From NCBI RefSeq assembly GCF_007830545.1, contig NZ_VLLF01000002.1:248001-312000 (forward strand): a DNA stretch of 64,000 nt, in the 5' to 3' direction. The notes under the pieces are model-generated. The model did not search any database, was not told where the DNA came from, and saw nothing but the letters and a program-made list of their open reading frames with translations. Positions 34,964 through 43,891 of the stretch are shown piece by piece. The position numbers were made by a program, and so were the translations under genes. Numbering within the stretch: position 1 is the first letter of the stretch; every line of letters starts with the position of its first letter. This DNA is from Roseibium hamelinense (GTDB lineage Bacteria; Pseudomonadota; Alphaproteobacteria; Rhizobiales; Stappiaceae).

Positions 34964-35680
34964 ATGAGAGTTACGGGACGCAAATACGCGATCACTGGCG
35001 CCGGCCGGGGTCTGGGGGCGGCGCTGGCAATCGTCATGGCAGATGCCGGAAGCCACCTCGTGCTTTTGGGGCGCAGTGAGGCGGCCTTGGGCGAAACCGC
35101 CGCGATCATCCGCGACAGGACCGGAAGGGGTGTGGACACACTGCTGTGCGATCTTGCCGACCGGGAGAGCAGCGCTGCCGCCGGAGCCCGTCTTGCGGCC
35201 GGTCACCCCGATCTGGACGGTCTGATCCACAACGGCGCGATGTGGCTTGATGAGAGGCTGGACGATGTTTCGGATGCCGGCATCGAGGCGTGCATTGCCT
35301 CAGCTGCCATCGGGGCCCTGATCCTCACACGCCATGTGCTGCCGGGTCTGAAGGCGCGTCCGGACGCGGATATTCACACGGTGGTCTCCACTAGCGGTCT
35401 TCAAAACCGCCGCCAGCCGGGCGGGGGCACCCCGTTCCGCGCGGCCAAGTCGGCCCAAGCCGGGATGGTTCAGGGATTGGCAGATGAACTTGCCGAAACC
35501 CGTATCCGGGTCACGTCCGTCTTTCCCAGCTACATCGACGACATATCGCCTGCCGATCCTGCCTGGTCTGTTCCGCCGGGCTCCCGGCATGCGCTCAGCA
35601 ACCGCGAGGTGGTCGAGGCGATCCTGTTCATTCTCAATCTTCCGCCAAATGTCGCGGTGCCGACGTTGGTGATCGAATAG
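34964..35680 (+). CDS. short-chain dehydrogenase/reductase lacking the catalytic tyrosine
   Basis: 238-residue SDR-fold protein. The cofactor motif TGAGRGLG (about 11-18), HNGAM (NAG equivalent) and the serine in VSTSG are present, but the usual YxxxK reads FRAAK (about 158), so the catalytic Tyr is replaced by Phe. The protein may bind NAD(P)H without normal oxidoreductase activity, or use another residue. Transcribed alone; a bidirectional terminator separates it from ilvH, which converges. Confidence 0.8.
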   Translation: MRVTGRKYAITGAGRGLGAALAIVMADAGSHLVLLGRSEAALGETAAIIRDRTGRGVDTLLCDLADRESSAAAGARLAAGHPDLDGLIHNGAMWLDERLDDVSDAGIEACIASAAIGALILTRHVLPGLKARPDADIHTVVSTSGLQNRRQPGGGTPFRAAKSAQAGMVQGLADELAETRIRVTSVFPSYIDDISPADPAWSVPPGSRHALSNREVVEAILFILNLPPNVAVPTLVIE

Positions 35681-35691
35681 CCCGGTCAAGC

Positions 35692-35727
35692 CCCAAGAAA
35701 AAACCCCGGGTCATTGGCCCGGGGTTT
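35692..35727. terminator. bidirectional terminator between the SDR gene and ilvH
   Basis: AAACCCCGGG (35701-35710) pairs with CCCGGGGTTT (35718-35727). On the minus strand it is followed by TTTTTTCTTGGG, giving ilvBH a good terminator; on the plus strand TTTGATTT follows. Confidence 0.85.
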
Positions 35728-35758
35728 GATTTACGTCTTGTGTCTTTTCTTTCGGGCC

Positions 35759-36331
35759 TTAGAGGCCTTCCGGTCCGCGCTGGACGGCGGCGACGCCGGT
35801 GCGGGACACCTCGACGAGCCCGAGCGGTTTCATGATCGAGATGAACTGTTCGACCTTGTTGGTCCGTCCGGTGATTTCGAAGACGAAATGCTCGGTGGTG
35901 GCATCAATCACCGTTGCCCGGAAGGCATCGCCCAGACGGAGTGCCTCCAGACGTTTCTCTCCGGTGCCCGCGACCTTCACAAGCGCCAGCTCGCGCTCCA
36001 GCGGCTTGTCCTGGCTGGCCTGCTTCGCCTGAACGGTCAGGTCCGTCACCCGGTGAACGGGAACCAGCCGGTCGAGCTGATGGCGGATCTGCTCGATGAT
36101 CATCGGAGTCCCGGTGGTCACAATGGTGATGCGCGACAGGTGCCGCTCATGCTCGGTTTCCGACACTGTCAGGCTGTCGATGTTATAGCCGCGCCCCGAA
36201 AACAGACCGATCACGCGCGCCAGCACGCCCGGTTCGTTGTCGACGATGACCGACAAGGTATGAGTTTCGTTCTCGTCGCTGACGTCAGCAAGAAAGTAGG
36301 CGGACGGAGCGGATAGATTTTGTGCGTTCAT
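35759..36331 (-). CDS. ilvH: acetolactate synthase small subunit
   Basis: Regulatory subunit that confers valine feedback on the large subunit. The 190 residues contain an N-terminal ACT domain (about 25-100; THTLSVIVDNEPGVLARVIGLFSGRGYNI region) and a second ACT-like C-terminal domain with FVFEITGRTNKVEQFI. It starts 23 bp after ilvB and is transcribed with it behind the attenuator. Ends in a strong terminator. Confidence 0.96.
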   Translation of the reverse strand: MNAQNLSAPSAYFLADVSDENETHTLSVIVDNEPGVLARVIGLFSGRGYNIDSLTVSETEHERHLSRITIVTTGTPMIIEQIRHQLDRLVPVHRVTDLTVQAKQASQDKPLERELALVKVAGTGEKRLEALRLGDAFRATVIDATTEHFVFEITGRTNKVEQFISIMKPLGLVEVSRTGVAAVQRGPEGL

Positions 36332-36354
36332 TGTCTTGTCTTTCCACTTTCGCC

Positions 36355-38130
36355 TTAAACAAGTGCCTTGCCGGCGGAGCCGATGGCATTCGCGACCGCT
36401 TCGTCATTGGCCTCATCGGGCAGCAGCATTTCGTTATGCGCCTTTCCGGACGGGATCATCGGGAAGCAGTTGGCCAGATTGGCGACCCGGCAGTCGAACA
36501 GAACAGGGCGGTCGATGGCGACCATTTCCTCGATCGCGCCGTCGAGATCGGCCGGTTTGTCCACCCGGAAACCAACGCCGCCATAGGCCTCGGCCAGTTT
36601 GACGAAGTCCGGCAGGCTGTCCGTGTAGGAATGCGACAACCGGTTGCCGTGCAGCAGCTGCTGCCACTGACGAACCATGCCCATATACTGGTTGTTCAAG
36701 ATGAAGACCTTGACCGGAAGCTGATACTGAACGGCGGTCGACATTTCCTGAATGTTCATGAGGATCGAGGCATCCCCTGCGATGTCGATACAAAGCGCGT
36801 CCCGGTGCGCGACCTGTGCGCCGATAGCCGCGGGCAGGCCATACCCCATGGTGCCAAGGCCGCCGGAGGTCAGCCAGCGGTTGGGCGCCTCGAACCCATA
36901 AAATTGGGCGGCCCACATTTGGTGTTGACCGACTTCGGTTGAGATGAAGGTCTTTTTGTCCTTGGTGAGTTCATAAAGCCGCTGTATGGCATATTGCGGC
37001 ATGATAACGTCTTGGTTTGGCCGGTAGGCGAGCGAGTTGCGTGCACGCCAGGCGTCGATTTGCGCCCACCAGTCTTTCAGTGCCGCTTCGTTGGTTTTCA
37101 TGGAGGATGTGCGCCAGATCCGGACCAAATCCTCCAGAACATGACCGACATCTCCGATGATCGGCAGATCGACCTTGACGGTCTTGTTGACCGAAGAGGG
37201 ATCGATGTCGATGTGTATCTTGACCGAGTTGGGTGCAAAAGCGTCCAGGCGGCCCGTGATGCGGTCATCGAAGCGCGCTCCGATGTTGATCATCAGGTCG
37301 CAGTCATGCATGGCCATGTTGGCTTCATAGGTTCCGTGCATGCCCAACATGCCGAGCCAATTGTCGCCGGAGGCCGGGTAGGCGCCAAGACCCATCAAAG
37401 TCGAGGTGATCGGAAAGCCTGTCAGGCTGACCAATTCGCGCAACAGCTGAGCGGCCTCAGGACCGGAGTTGATCACGCCGCCGCCAGTATACAGGATCGG
37501 CTTTTTCGCCTTGGAGATCATTTCCGCGGCCATGCGGATGGCCTGTGCATCGCCCTTGACCTGTGGCCGGTAACTCTTGTGGCCGGCGCCCGGATTGGCG
37601 TTGGGGCCCTGATACGTGCCGGTGGCAAATTGAACATCTTTCGGTATGTCGACAACGACCGGTCCTGGGCGGCCAGATGTCGCGACATAGAAAGCCTCGT
37701 GGAGGATGCGCGGCAAGTCCTCTACATCCCGCACAAGCCAATTGTGCTTGGTGCAGGGCCGCGTAATGCCGACCGTGTCGCACTCTTGGAACGCATCGTT
37801 TCCGATCAAATGGGTCGGAACCTGGCCGGTCAGGCAGACAAGCGGGATGGAATCCAGCATGGCATCGGTCAGCGCGGTGACCATGTTAGTCGCGCCGGGA
37901 CCCGATGTGACCAGAACGACACCCGGCTTGCCGGTGGAACGTGCATATCCCTCAGCTGCGTGGCCCGCGCCCTGCTCATGACGCACCAGAATGTGCTCGA
38001 GCCCGTCTTGTTGAATGATCTCGTCATATATGGGAAGCACGGCGCCGCCGGGATAGCCGAATACAGTGTCAACTCCCTGGTCTTTCAGCGCATGGATTAC
38101 CATTTCTGCGCCGGTCATTTCCCGTGTCAT
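36355..38130 (-). CDS. ilvB: acetolactate synthase large (catalytic) subunit
   Basis: Thiamine-diphosphate and FAD enzyme for the first common step of branched-chain amino acid synthesis. The 591-residue protein shows VFGYPGGAVLPIYDE with the catalytic Glu in VRHEQGAGHAA, the FAD region, and the ThDP motif GDASILMN...NNQYMGMV. ATG 38130 (MTREMTGAEM) follows AGGAAAG and fits the family; the frame extends upstream without coding character. It is called ilvB because it pairs with ilvH; ilvI is an equivalent name. Regulated by the attenuator at 38269-38373. Confidence 0.96.
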   Translation of the reverse strand: MTREMTGAEMVIHALKDQGVDTVFGYPGGAVLPIYDEIIQQDGLEHILVRHEQGAGHAAEGYARSTGKPGVVLVTSGPGATNMVTALTDAMLDSIPLVCLTGQVPTHLIGNDAFQECDTVGITRPCTKHNWLVRDVEDLPRILHEAFYVATSGRPGPVVVDIPKDVQFATGTYQGPNANPGAGHKSYRPQVKGDAQAIRMAAEMISKAKKPILYTGGGVINSGPEAAQLLRELVSLTGFPITSTLMGLGAYPASGDNWLGMLGMHGTYEANMAMHDCDLMINIGARFDDRITGRLDAFAPNSVKIHIDIDPSSVNKTVKVDLPIIGDVGHVLEDLVRIWRTSSMKTNEAALKDWWAQIDAWRARNSLAYRPNQDVIMPQYAIQRLYELTKDKKTFISTEVGQHQMWAAQFYGFEAPNRWLTSGGLGTMGYGLPAAIGAQVAHRDALCIDIAGDASILMNIQEMSTAVQYQLPVKVFILNNQYMGMVRQWQQLLHGNRLSHSYTDSLPDFVKLAEAYGGVGFRVDKPADLDGAIEEMVAIDRPVLFDCRVANLANCFPMIPSGKAHNEMLLPDEANDEAVANAIGSAGKALV

Positions 38131-38268
38131 GCTCGCTTTCCTCGCATTTGCCCTGTCTTGCGGGTCATGTCCGCTTTCAGACGTCTGGCTTTCAACTCGT
38201 GTCCTTTCGAAACGGTCAGCAGTTTGCCGGGTGAAAGTCGCTCGGAGCTTTCGGAAGGGGCGGGGTAC

Positions 38269-38292
38269 AAAAAAAGGCCCCTGAGGGACCTT
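38269..38292 (-). terminator. attenuator terminator of ilvBH
   Basis: In minus-strand RNA AAGGTCCC (38292-38285) pairs with GGGGCCTT (38281-38274) around a 3-base loop, followed by seven U. The sole mispair is a G-U wobble. Together with the leader peptide and the GCGCACC/GGTGCGC stem (38341-38335 with 38302-38296) it forms a classical attenuation region 140 bp before ilvB. Confidence 0.85.
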
Positions 38293-38319
38293 CATGCGCA
38301 CCTGCCTGTTCCGAACGGG

Positions 38320-38373
38320 CTAACCCGTTCCGGCGGTGCGCTTTCCTACCACTAGGATCAGAGACATTGGCAT
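38320..38373 (-). CDS. branched-chain leader peptide of ilvBH
   Basis: A 17-codon ORF reading MPMSLILVVGKRTAGTG and a TAG stop, containing five consecutive branched-chain residues (L-I-L-V-V). The stop codon sits in the loop of a 7-bp hairpin (38313-38330), and the next downstream elements are the alternative stems and the U-run terminator. This is a textbook leader for attenuation by leucyl-, isoleucyl- and valyl-tRNA supply. Too short for routine gene calling. Confidence 0.85.
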   Translation of the reverse strand: MPMSLILVVGKRTAGTG

Positions 38374-38746
38374 GTCGCCCGGTTCCTCAAACAACTGGTC
38401 CGTACACGTCCGGTACCGACCGGTTCGTGATGCGATGCACCCTAGTCAGGGGGGCTGGGGCGGTCAAGCGTTTAATTGCAAATATTGCGTGATATTCGTT
38501 CGGCGTTTTTGAAAATTGCGGATGGCGTATAATTGAGCAAAGTCCCGCCACTCCCATACGTTCTGTGTTCCGGCGGTGGGGGCGACGTCTGATACCGGTC
38601 GAGAAGGCATTGGAGTGTCACTTTTCATGCATACGGGCTGTTGTTGGAGACGCTTAATCCACGTAACCTGATGAAAGTCTCGTTGCGGCATGTCTTGGTG
38701 TGTTTGCTGAAACGTATAATTCTTCGGGATGGACTGGGGGGGGCAT
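38374..38746. other. intergenic region between the ilvBH leader and the radical SAM gene
   Basis: 373 bp holding the divergent promoters of the ilvBH leader (minus) and of the radical SAM gene (plus). A GGTACCGACCGG-type GC-rich stretch lies at 38410-38424. I see no other gene. Confidence 0.4.
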
Positions 38747-40534
38747 ATGCGGGAGGTTTTCAGTTTGTACCTGATCAGGCCGACGCGGTATGACGACAAT
38801 GGGTATCCGGTCCATTGGTTGCGGACAACCATTCCAGCCAACTCCCTTGCTTGCCTTTATGGTATTGCGGAGGATTGCCGCGACCGGAACATACTTGGCG
38901 ACAACGTGGATCTGCAGATCCACAGTCTTGATGAGGGCAATACGCGGATTATTCCGGCCGATATCATTCGAGACATTAGGGCCGCAGGCAGCAAAGCGCT
39001 GGTGTGTTTCGTCGGTGTTCAAACGAACCAGTTTCCGCGCGCTATGGATCTCGCCCGCCCCTTCCGGAAGGCTGAGATTCCCGTGTCCATTGGTGGGTTT
39101 CACGTTACCGGCTGCATGACAATGCTGAATGAGATGCCGGAAGAGATGGTCGAGGCCCGAACTCTCGGGATCAGCATGTTTTTGGGCGAAGCCGAAGGTG
39201 GCCGTTTTGATCCTGTTCTAAAAGACGCTTACTCCGGGACGTTGAAAGACACGTATAATTTCGTGCGTGACCTTCCTGATTTGCCAGGTTCTCCCATCCC
39301 CCGGGTCGATCAAGCGGTGATCGAGCGGTCGACCTTGGGGTACAGCAGTTTCGATCTTGGCCGCGGATGCCCGTTCGAATGCACATTTTGCTGCATCATC
39401 AATGTGCAGGGACGCACCAGCCGTTTTCGCTCTCCGGAAGACCTGGAACAGATCATTCGCGACAACGAGGCCAAAGGCATTACCAAGTTTTTCATCACGG
39501 ATGACAATTTTGCGCGCAACCGGAACTGGGAGGCTTTTCTGGATAGACTGATCGATTTGCGCGAAAATTCCGGTTTCGACTTCACACTGATCATTCAGGT
39601 GGACACCTTGTGCCACAAGATCCCGAATTTTATCGAAAAATGCGTGCGTGCTGGTGTGGATCAGGTGTTTGTCGGGCTGGAGAACATCAATCCGGATAAT
39701 CTGGCGGCATCCAAAAAACGTCAAAACAAAATCACGGACTACCGGGACATGTTTTTGGCCTGGAAGCAACACCCAGTGGTCATCACGGCCGGGTACATCA
39801 TCGGATTTCCGAATGATACACGGCAATCAATCCTTGAAGACATCGATATCATCAAGCGTGAGCTTGCCGTCGATATCCTCTCGCTTTCGGTCCTGACCCC
39901 GTTGCATGGCTCGGTCGACCATAAAAACGCAGTTGCGCGCGGAGACACCCTGGATCCGGATCTCAACAAATATGATTTGACGCACTCTGTGTTTGACCAC
40001 CCGAACTTTGCGCCGGGGGAGCTCGACAAGGTCTAACGCGAAGCCTGGCAGAGGTTTTATACGCGGGATCACTGTGCAACGGTGTTGAAGCGTGCAGCCG
40101 CGTTGGGGAGCGATAAAAAGATGACAACCGCCAACCGTCTTTTGCTCTATGGCGAGGCGGCGCGGCTCTATGACATCTATTCTCTCGATGGCGGTTTTTT
40201 CAGGATCAAATACCGGCAGGATCGCCGGCCAGGTTTGGCGAAGGAGAATCCGGTCTGGTTCCACTTGAAGCATTGGCCGGTATCCTTCGCCATCGGTGGC
40301 TGGTTATGGTTCCGCAGATGGCAGTACGAGCGTCTCACCCGCAGGATTTGGCAGAATCCGGACCGGTTCGCGTATGAGGACGCGGCAATAAGCCAAACTG
40401 CCGGCAAAGAATTTGAAACGCTGGACCTTTTCACGAAGACCCGTGGCGGTATGGAGGCCGTCGGAAAGGCTCGAAAAATCAAAGCGATCACGGCTGGAGC
40501 AAGAAAACGCGGCGCCGAGACGGCGTCAGCCTGA
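38747..40534 (+). pseudogene. B12-binding radical SAM protein interrupted by in-frame TAA
   Basis: An ORF of ~595 codons broken by TAA at 40034-40036. Before it: a B12-binding-like N-terminal part (SIGGFHVTG near 120), the radical SAM cluster motif CPFECTFCC (about 205), and DDNFARN. After it the same frame continues REAWQRFYTRDHCATVLKRA to a normal C-terminus rich in aromatic and basic residues. DKV-stop-REAW fits a tyrosine codon mutated to TAA. ATG 38747 follows a G8 run; ATG 38729 is also open. As given, a 429-residue protein lacking the C-terminal part could still be made. Substrate unknown; resembles hopanoid/lipid-associated radical SAM enzymes only loosely. Confidence 0.7.
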
Positions 40535-40637
40535 GAGCCGGTTTTAAAAAAATGTCACATTGGGTGTTGCCGATCTTCATCAAGCGACGTATATGCACGG
40601 TCTCCGGCTTGGCTATGTCACAGTGCCAAGACCGCTT

Positions 40638-40713
40638 GGGTGTATAGCTCAGTTGGTAGAGCATCTGACTCTTAATCAGACGGTCCCGGGTTCGAATCCC
40701 TGTGCACCCACCA
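40638..40713 (+). tRNA. tRNA-Lys (anticodon CTT)
   Basis: 76-nt cloverleaf with CCA encoded. Acceptor stem GGGTGTA pairs with TGCACCC; D-arm AGCTCAGTTGGTAGAGC; anticodon arm CTGACTCTTAATCAG with anticodon CTT; T-arm with GGTTCGAATCC. All stems close. Decodes AAG. It lies next to the AT-richer stretch 40.8-42.8 kb. Confidence 0.97.
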
Positions 40714-40922
40714 ATTCTTTCAAGCATTTCAGCCAAAAATTAGTATGCTCCTGCCGCGCAAAAGCGGCATGCACGTCCGTGTTTGCCATTTAAAGACAAT
40801 TTGGAATTCAACTTTTGATTTAGGTTAGTTCGCTTTATTTCAATCTTGACTTGCAATACTTGGCACGCACCTGCATGGGAAACGTCCACACGAGTATTCC
40901 CGTAAAATGCAGGAGACCAAAG

Positions 40923-41642
40923 ATGGCAATGCTGTATTCAGATATTAATATCGACAAGCCACAACTTAGACGTGCTTGGGCAATCATCGACAGACACTTT
41001 CAAGACCTTGGCCTTAACCTTGTGCGAGGTTCCGATTTCGATGAAATAGAGCGATTGGCTAAACAGAACGCTCTCGAGGGGTTGGAAGGTAATTTCGCAC
41101 CGAGGTTTCAAAGTTTTACAAACCACCAAGCAACATGGTTGGGATTGTTTGATGTAAATGACCGGTTGGTTGGACGTGTGTGTGCCCGTTTTGATGTGAT
41201 GGCTCCACCAATGACGCTTTTGGATTTTTGGGCGAAGCATGTGGAACGATGCTATGTCACGCTTGACGGTGCTTCGGTGAAGCTCTCGCCACGCCAGCCG
41301 CGTTTTGCCAAGAACATCACGGGAAATGTAGTCTACCTAGGTGGAACAGAAGTCCATCGGGATTGGCAAGGCAGAAAGATTGGCGGGCTGCTCAATCGAA
41401 TGGCGCAAATCGAAGTTCTTGACGACTGGGACGCGCATTTCGTCTACGGTTGGATGGAAAGTTGGAAGTTTAAAGATGGGTTTTGGCGTGATTGTGGCTT
41501 CACGCGCGCCTACACTCATGGCTTAAATTGGGCGTCTGGCGGTCCAGCTTTGCTAGACGATAACCTAATCGTTGCTGCGAACACGGCTGACGATGTTCTG
41601 GATTTGATAGATCGCGTCGTTGATGCTCAGTCACCACTCTGA
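40923..41642 (+). CDS. GNAT-like protein of unknown function
   Basis: 239-residue protein with a degenerate GNAT fold: the segment VYLGGTEVHRDWQGRKIGGL (about 139-158) resembles the acetyl-CoA loop, followed by NRMAQIEVLDDWDAHFVYGW. No closer family recognised. ATG 40923 follows AGGAG (40911-40915) by 7 bases. Codon use and base composition are AT-richer than in neighbouring core genes, suggesting transfer. Its last 143 bases overlap a convergent ORF on the other strand. Confidence 0.55.
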   Translation: MAMLYSDINIDKPQLRRAWAIIDRHFQDLGLNLVRGSDFDEIERLAKQNALEGLEGNFAPRFQSFTNHQATWLGLFDVNDRLVGRVCARFDVMAPPMTLLDFWAKHVERCYVTLDGASVKLSPRQPRFAKNITGNVVYLGGTEVHRDWQGRKIGGLLNRMAQIEVLDDWDAHFVYGWMESWKFKDGFWRDCGFTRAYTHGLNWASGGPALLDDNLIVAANTADDVLDLIDRVVDAQSPL

Positions 41643-42090
41643 TTAGGCAGAACAGCCTTTCAAATCCAGCTGACGTCCCAAACTTAAGGATCAATCGTTC
41701 AAGGGTAAGGTCTGGTGCGCCGCGGCCAAGAAGATCGCCGGTCCGTTGGATATCGTACCAAGGTTCACCCGCAATAGCTGCAGAATACCCGGAAGCTTGC
41801 CTTTGCCTGTAGTCGATTGGAAGGCATCTAGTCGGGTGAGCTGCCTCTGCCGCTTCGGGGAAAAAACGCCGCAAGGTTGTTTGTCGACCAACGAACGTTG
41901 TCTTCGGAACATCGTTTTGCGACTGATCCGGTACAAACAGCATCAACTTTGGAGAAAGATAGTTCATTTGGGACGAAGGCATAATTATCCCTCCGTTTTC
42001 ACGCCAAGTGCGGAACAGGAATTGTGCCTCCTCTCCAGCTTCGCCGCGTTCGACACGGGCGATGTTCAAAGGCTCAACAAACGCGGTCAT
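41500..42090 (-). CDS. PAS-like protein of unknown function
   Basis: 196-residue product. The central part (TTFVGRQTTLRRFF ... GEPWYDIQRTG ... LTLERLILKFG) resembles the PAS_5-type sensory fold, in which a conserved ERLI/ERLF-type strand recurs. No output domain follows. ATG 42090 is used because this start lies inside the overlap with the preceding gene. The last ~140 bases run antisense into the convergent GNAT-like gene, so the true end could be earlier. Composition is AT-richer than core genes. Confidence 0.4.
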   Translation of the reverse strand: MTAFVEPLNIARVERGEAGEEAQFLFRTWRENGGIIMPSSQMNYLSPKLMLFVPDQSQNDVPKTTFVGRQTTLRRFFPEAAEAAHPTRCLPIDYRQRQASGYSAAIAGEPWYDIQRTGDLLGRGAPDLTLERLILKFGTSAGFERLFCLIRVVTEHQRRDLSNPEHRQPCSQQRLGYRLAKLDRQTPNLSHECRRA

Positions 42091-42355
42091 GCACCCCTCC
42101 GAACAGGGTCCAGGCGGGCGGTTCGTATCCTTTGGAGACAGCTTCTTCATAGATGTCTCCACGGGCCGCCCGCGCGAGGGCCGCCTGTTCTTCGATATCA
42201 AGCGCTGTGATCCTGTCGTGGTCGTACATGTCGAAGCAGTAAAATTGCAGCAAATACAAACAGTCATACCGTGCTGCGATCTTGAAGAGGTCCAAAAACT
42301 CCAGCTCCCTGCCGGAAAACTCCAAATGGTGATACTTGTCCATCGTCCGCTTCAA
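42074..42355 (-). CDS. small protein of unknown function
   Basis: 93-residue ORF starting at TTG 42355 or, more plausibly, at the ATG four codons later (MDKYHHLEFSGRELEFLD). Rich in aromatic and acidic residues. It overlaps the PAS-like gene by 17 bases on the same strand, so a two-gene unit is plausible. No family recognised. Confidence 0.35.
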   Translation of the reverse strand: MKRTMDKYHHLEFSGRELEFLDLFKIAARYDCLYLLQFYCFDMYDHDRITALDIEEQAALARAARGDIYEEAVSKGYEPPAWTLFGGVHDRVC

Positions 42356-42905
42356 GATCCTGTTTGTGCCATTGCTTTTTCAAGCCCTGTTTTGCCCGTA
42401 CCTTCTCCGCCATTTTCTTTCGGTCGCCCCTGACCTGGGTCGGGATGGTGGCGGCGGGCTTTCGTATGCCGCCTGGCGCCGTGTTTCGGCTATTTGCCCA
42501 TCACATTCACCAAATCGTAGATTGACCTCGAGGCGAAATGAGCTGGAAACCCCTGCGGCAACGCTGTCGGTCGCCGATAATTATTATAGGAGATCACAGA
42601 AAATACAACCACCGCGTATTTTCAGCATCAATTATCGCTCTGATTGATGAATTACATCGGCAACGCACCGTCTACAACTGGAAATGCCCGTAATGCGGGA
42701 AAATTGCGCTGCACCTTGAATTATCTCGTTATGGTTGTATTTTGGGTTGTGTCGGCGACGGCTTCCAGGGGGCGTAGAGCTGTACATTTGGCCCAAAAGC
42801 GGAAAATTTTCAAAAAATCGGCAGAAAATATTCACATCTCAGGATTGTGTTCGTCTAGCGGGTTGAGGGAACAAAACGGGGTCAAAGGGTTAAGGCGGAG
42901 GCAGA
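42356..42905. other. intergenic region upstream of the reb locus
   Basis: 550 bp with no gene I can support. The right half (42570-42850) is AT-rich and probably carries the promoter of the sigma-factor gene. The left half holds open frames on both strands without convincing coding character. Confidence 0.4.
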
Positions 42906-43514
42906 ATGTCGAAGGGTTTGACAGAGCAGGACAGAATACAACCGGCCAGCGCGGGAATTTGGTTGAGCTGGGTTCAGGATGCGCTTGTTCTGCGCAGGCG
43001 TGCCTTGCGACTGACACGCGGCAACCGTGAAGAGGCAGAGGATCTGCTTTCATCCACGCTCATAAAGGCGGTGTCGCATGTAGAACGCCATCAAACCGAA
43101 ATACGCGAACCACGGGCCTTTTTGCTGTTTGCAATGAAGAACGAGCACATCAGCCGCATTCGCAAACAAACATCGGAACGGCAGGTGCGCGACTTCAAGG
43201 CCGATGTATACGAAGACCACGCACACGGCCTGTCGGACAGCGAGCCCGACCAGGAACAGCAATTGCGTCATCAAGAGGCGCTCCGGCGCGTGCTTCAGGC
43301 CGTGCAGCGCATGCCGGCGGAATTCCGGCAGGTTTTTTACATGCGGTTTTGCGATGAATGCAGCTACCGCGAGATTGCGCGCAAATTACGTATATCCGAG
43401 GCGCTTGCCCGCAAGCGGGTTCAGCATTTGCGCGAACATCTTCGGGCTGAAATGGAAGATCTGGAAGGGGGTGCCTGGCGTCCCGGATACGGACTTTCAC
43501 AAGCCTTTGGATGA
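42906..43514 (+). CDS. ECF-like RNA polymerase sigma factor of the reb locus
   Basis: 202-residue sigma-70 family protein. Region 2 spans about residues 22-95 (RGNREEAEDLLSSTLIKAVSHVE then FLLFAMKNEHISRIRK), and region 4 about 128-185 (MPAEFRQVFYMRFCDECSYREIARKL, helix-turn-helix with LRISEALARKRVQ). There is no region 1.1 or 3. ATG 42906 follows GGCGGAGG. It lies 82 bp ahead of the first RebB gene on the same strand, so it most likely transcribes this locus. No anti-sigma gene is adjacent. Confidence 0.85.
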   Translation: MSKGLTEQDRIQPASAGIWLSWVQDALVLRRRALRLTRGNREEAEDLLSSTLIKAVSHVERHQTEIREPRAFLLFAMKNEHISRIRKQTSERQVRDFKADVYEDHAHGLSDSEPDQEQQLRHQEALRRVLQAVQRMPAEFRQVFYMRFCDECSYREIARKLRISEALARKRVQHLREHLRAEMEDLEGGAWRPGYGLSQAFG

Positions 43515-43596
43515 GACGTCCATCGGAATATGGCTGGGCCAGTTGTGTGCCCCGGCGCATTCCGGAATGAGATCACGATCGAGATAGGAAGAGACC

Positions 43597-43827
43597 ATGG
43601 CCGACGTCGTGAATGCCCAGATCACCGATGCGGTGACCCAAACCAACGTCAAGGTGGTGGCCGAAGCCCCGGCACAGGCCATCGCAAGCCTCTATCAGGT
43701 GGCGGGTCACGCGTCGGGACTGTCCATTCAAAACGCGGTTCATAGCCAGCAGGCCATGAACCAGATCACAACGGCGGTCGTTTCAAAGGCTTGCCAGTTG
43801 ATCATGGATATCGGGGAAAAGAGTTAG
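43597..43827 (+). CDS. RebB-family R-body protein 1 (short)
   Basis: 76-residue RebB-family protein; R-bodies are coiled protein ribbons that unroll into needles. It carries the family core QITDAVTQTNVKVVAEAPAQ, then LYQVAGHASGLSIQNAVHSQQ. It is shorter than the other copies and lacks the Met/Ala-rich C-terminal tail. Known homologues occur in Caedibacter (rebA-D) and Azorhizobium. ATG 43597 follows AGGAAGAG. Confidence 0.88.
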   Translation: MADVVNAQITDAVTQTNVKVVAEAPAQAIASLYQVAGHASGLSIQNAVHSQQAMNQITTAVVSKACQLIMDIGEKS

Positions 43828-43891
43828 TTTTCCGCCATCTTTAGAGAGATCGGTTGTAGTTTATTAATTCACCCGGAAAGGGAGCGCTGAC

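Noticed and set aside
36994-38355. Long open frame antisense to ilvB
   Set aside because: Same reasoning: the ilvB reading carries all known catalytic motifs, while the antisense frame looks random.
42336-42647. Possible plus-strand small gene before the reb sigma factor
   Set aside because: No ribosome site, no motif, and an unusual amino acid make-up; it is probably non-coding.
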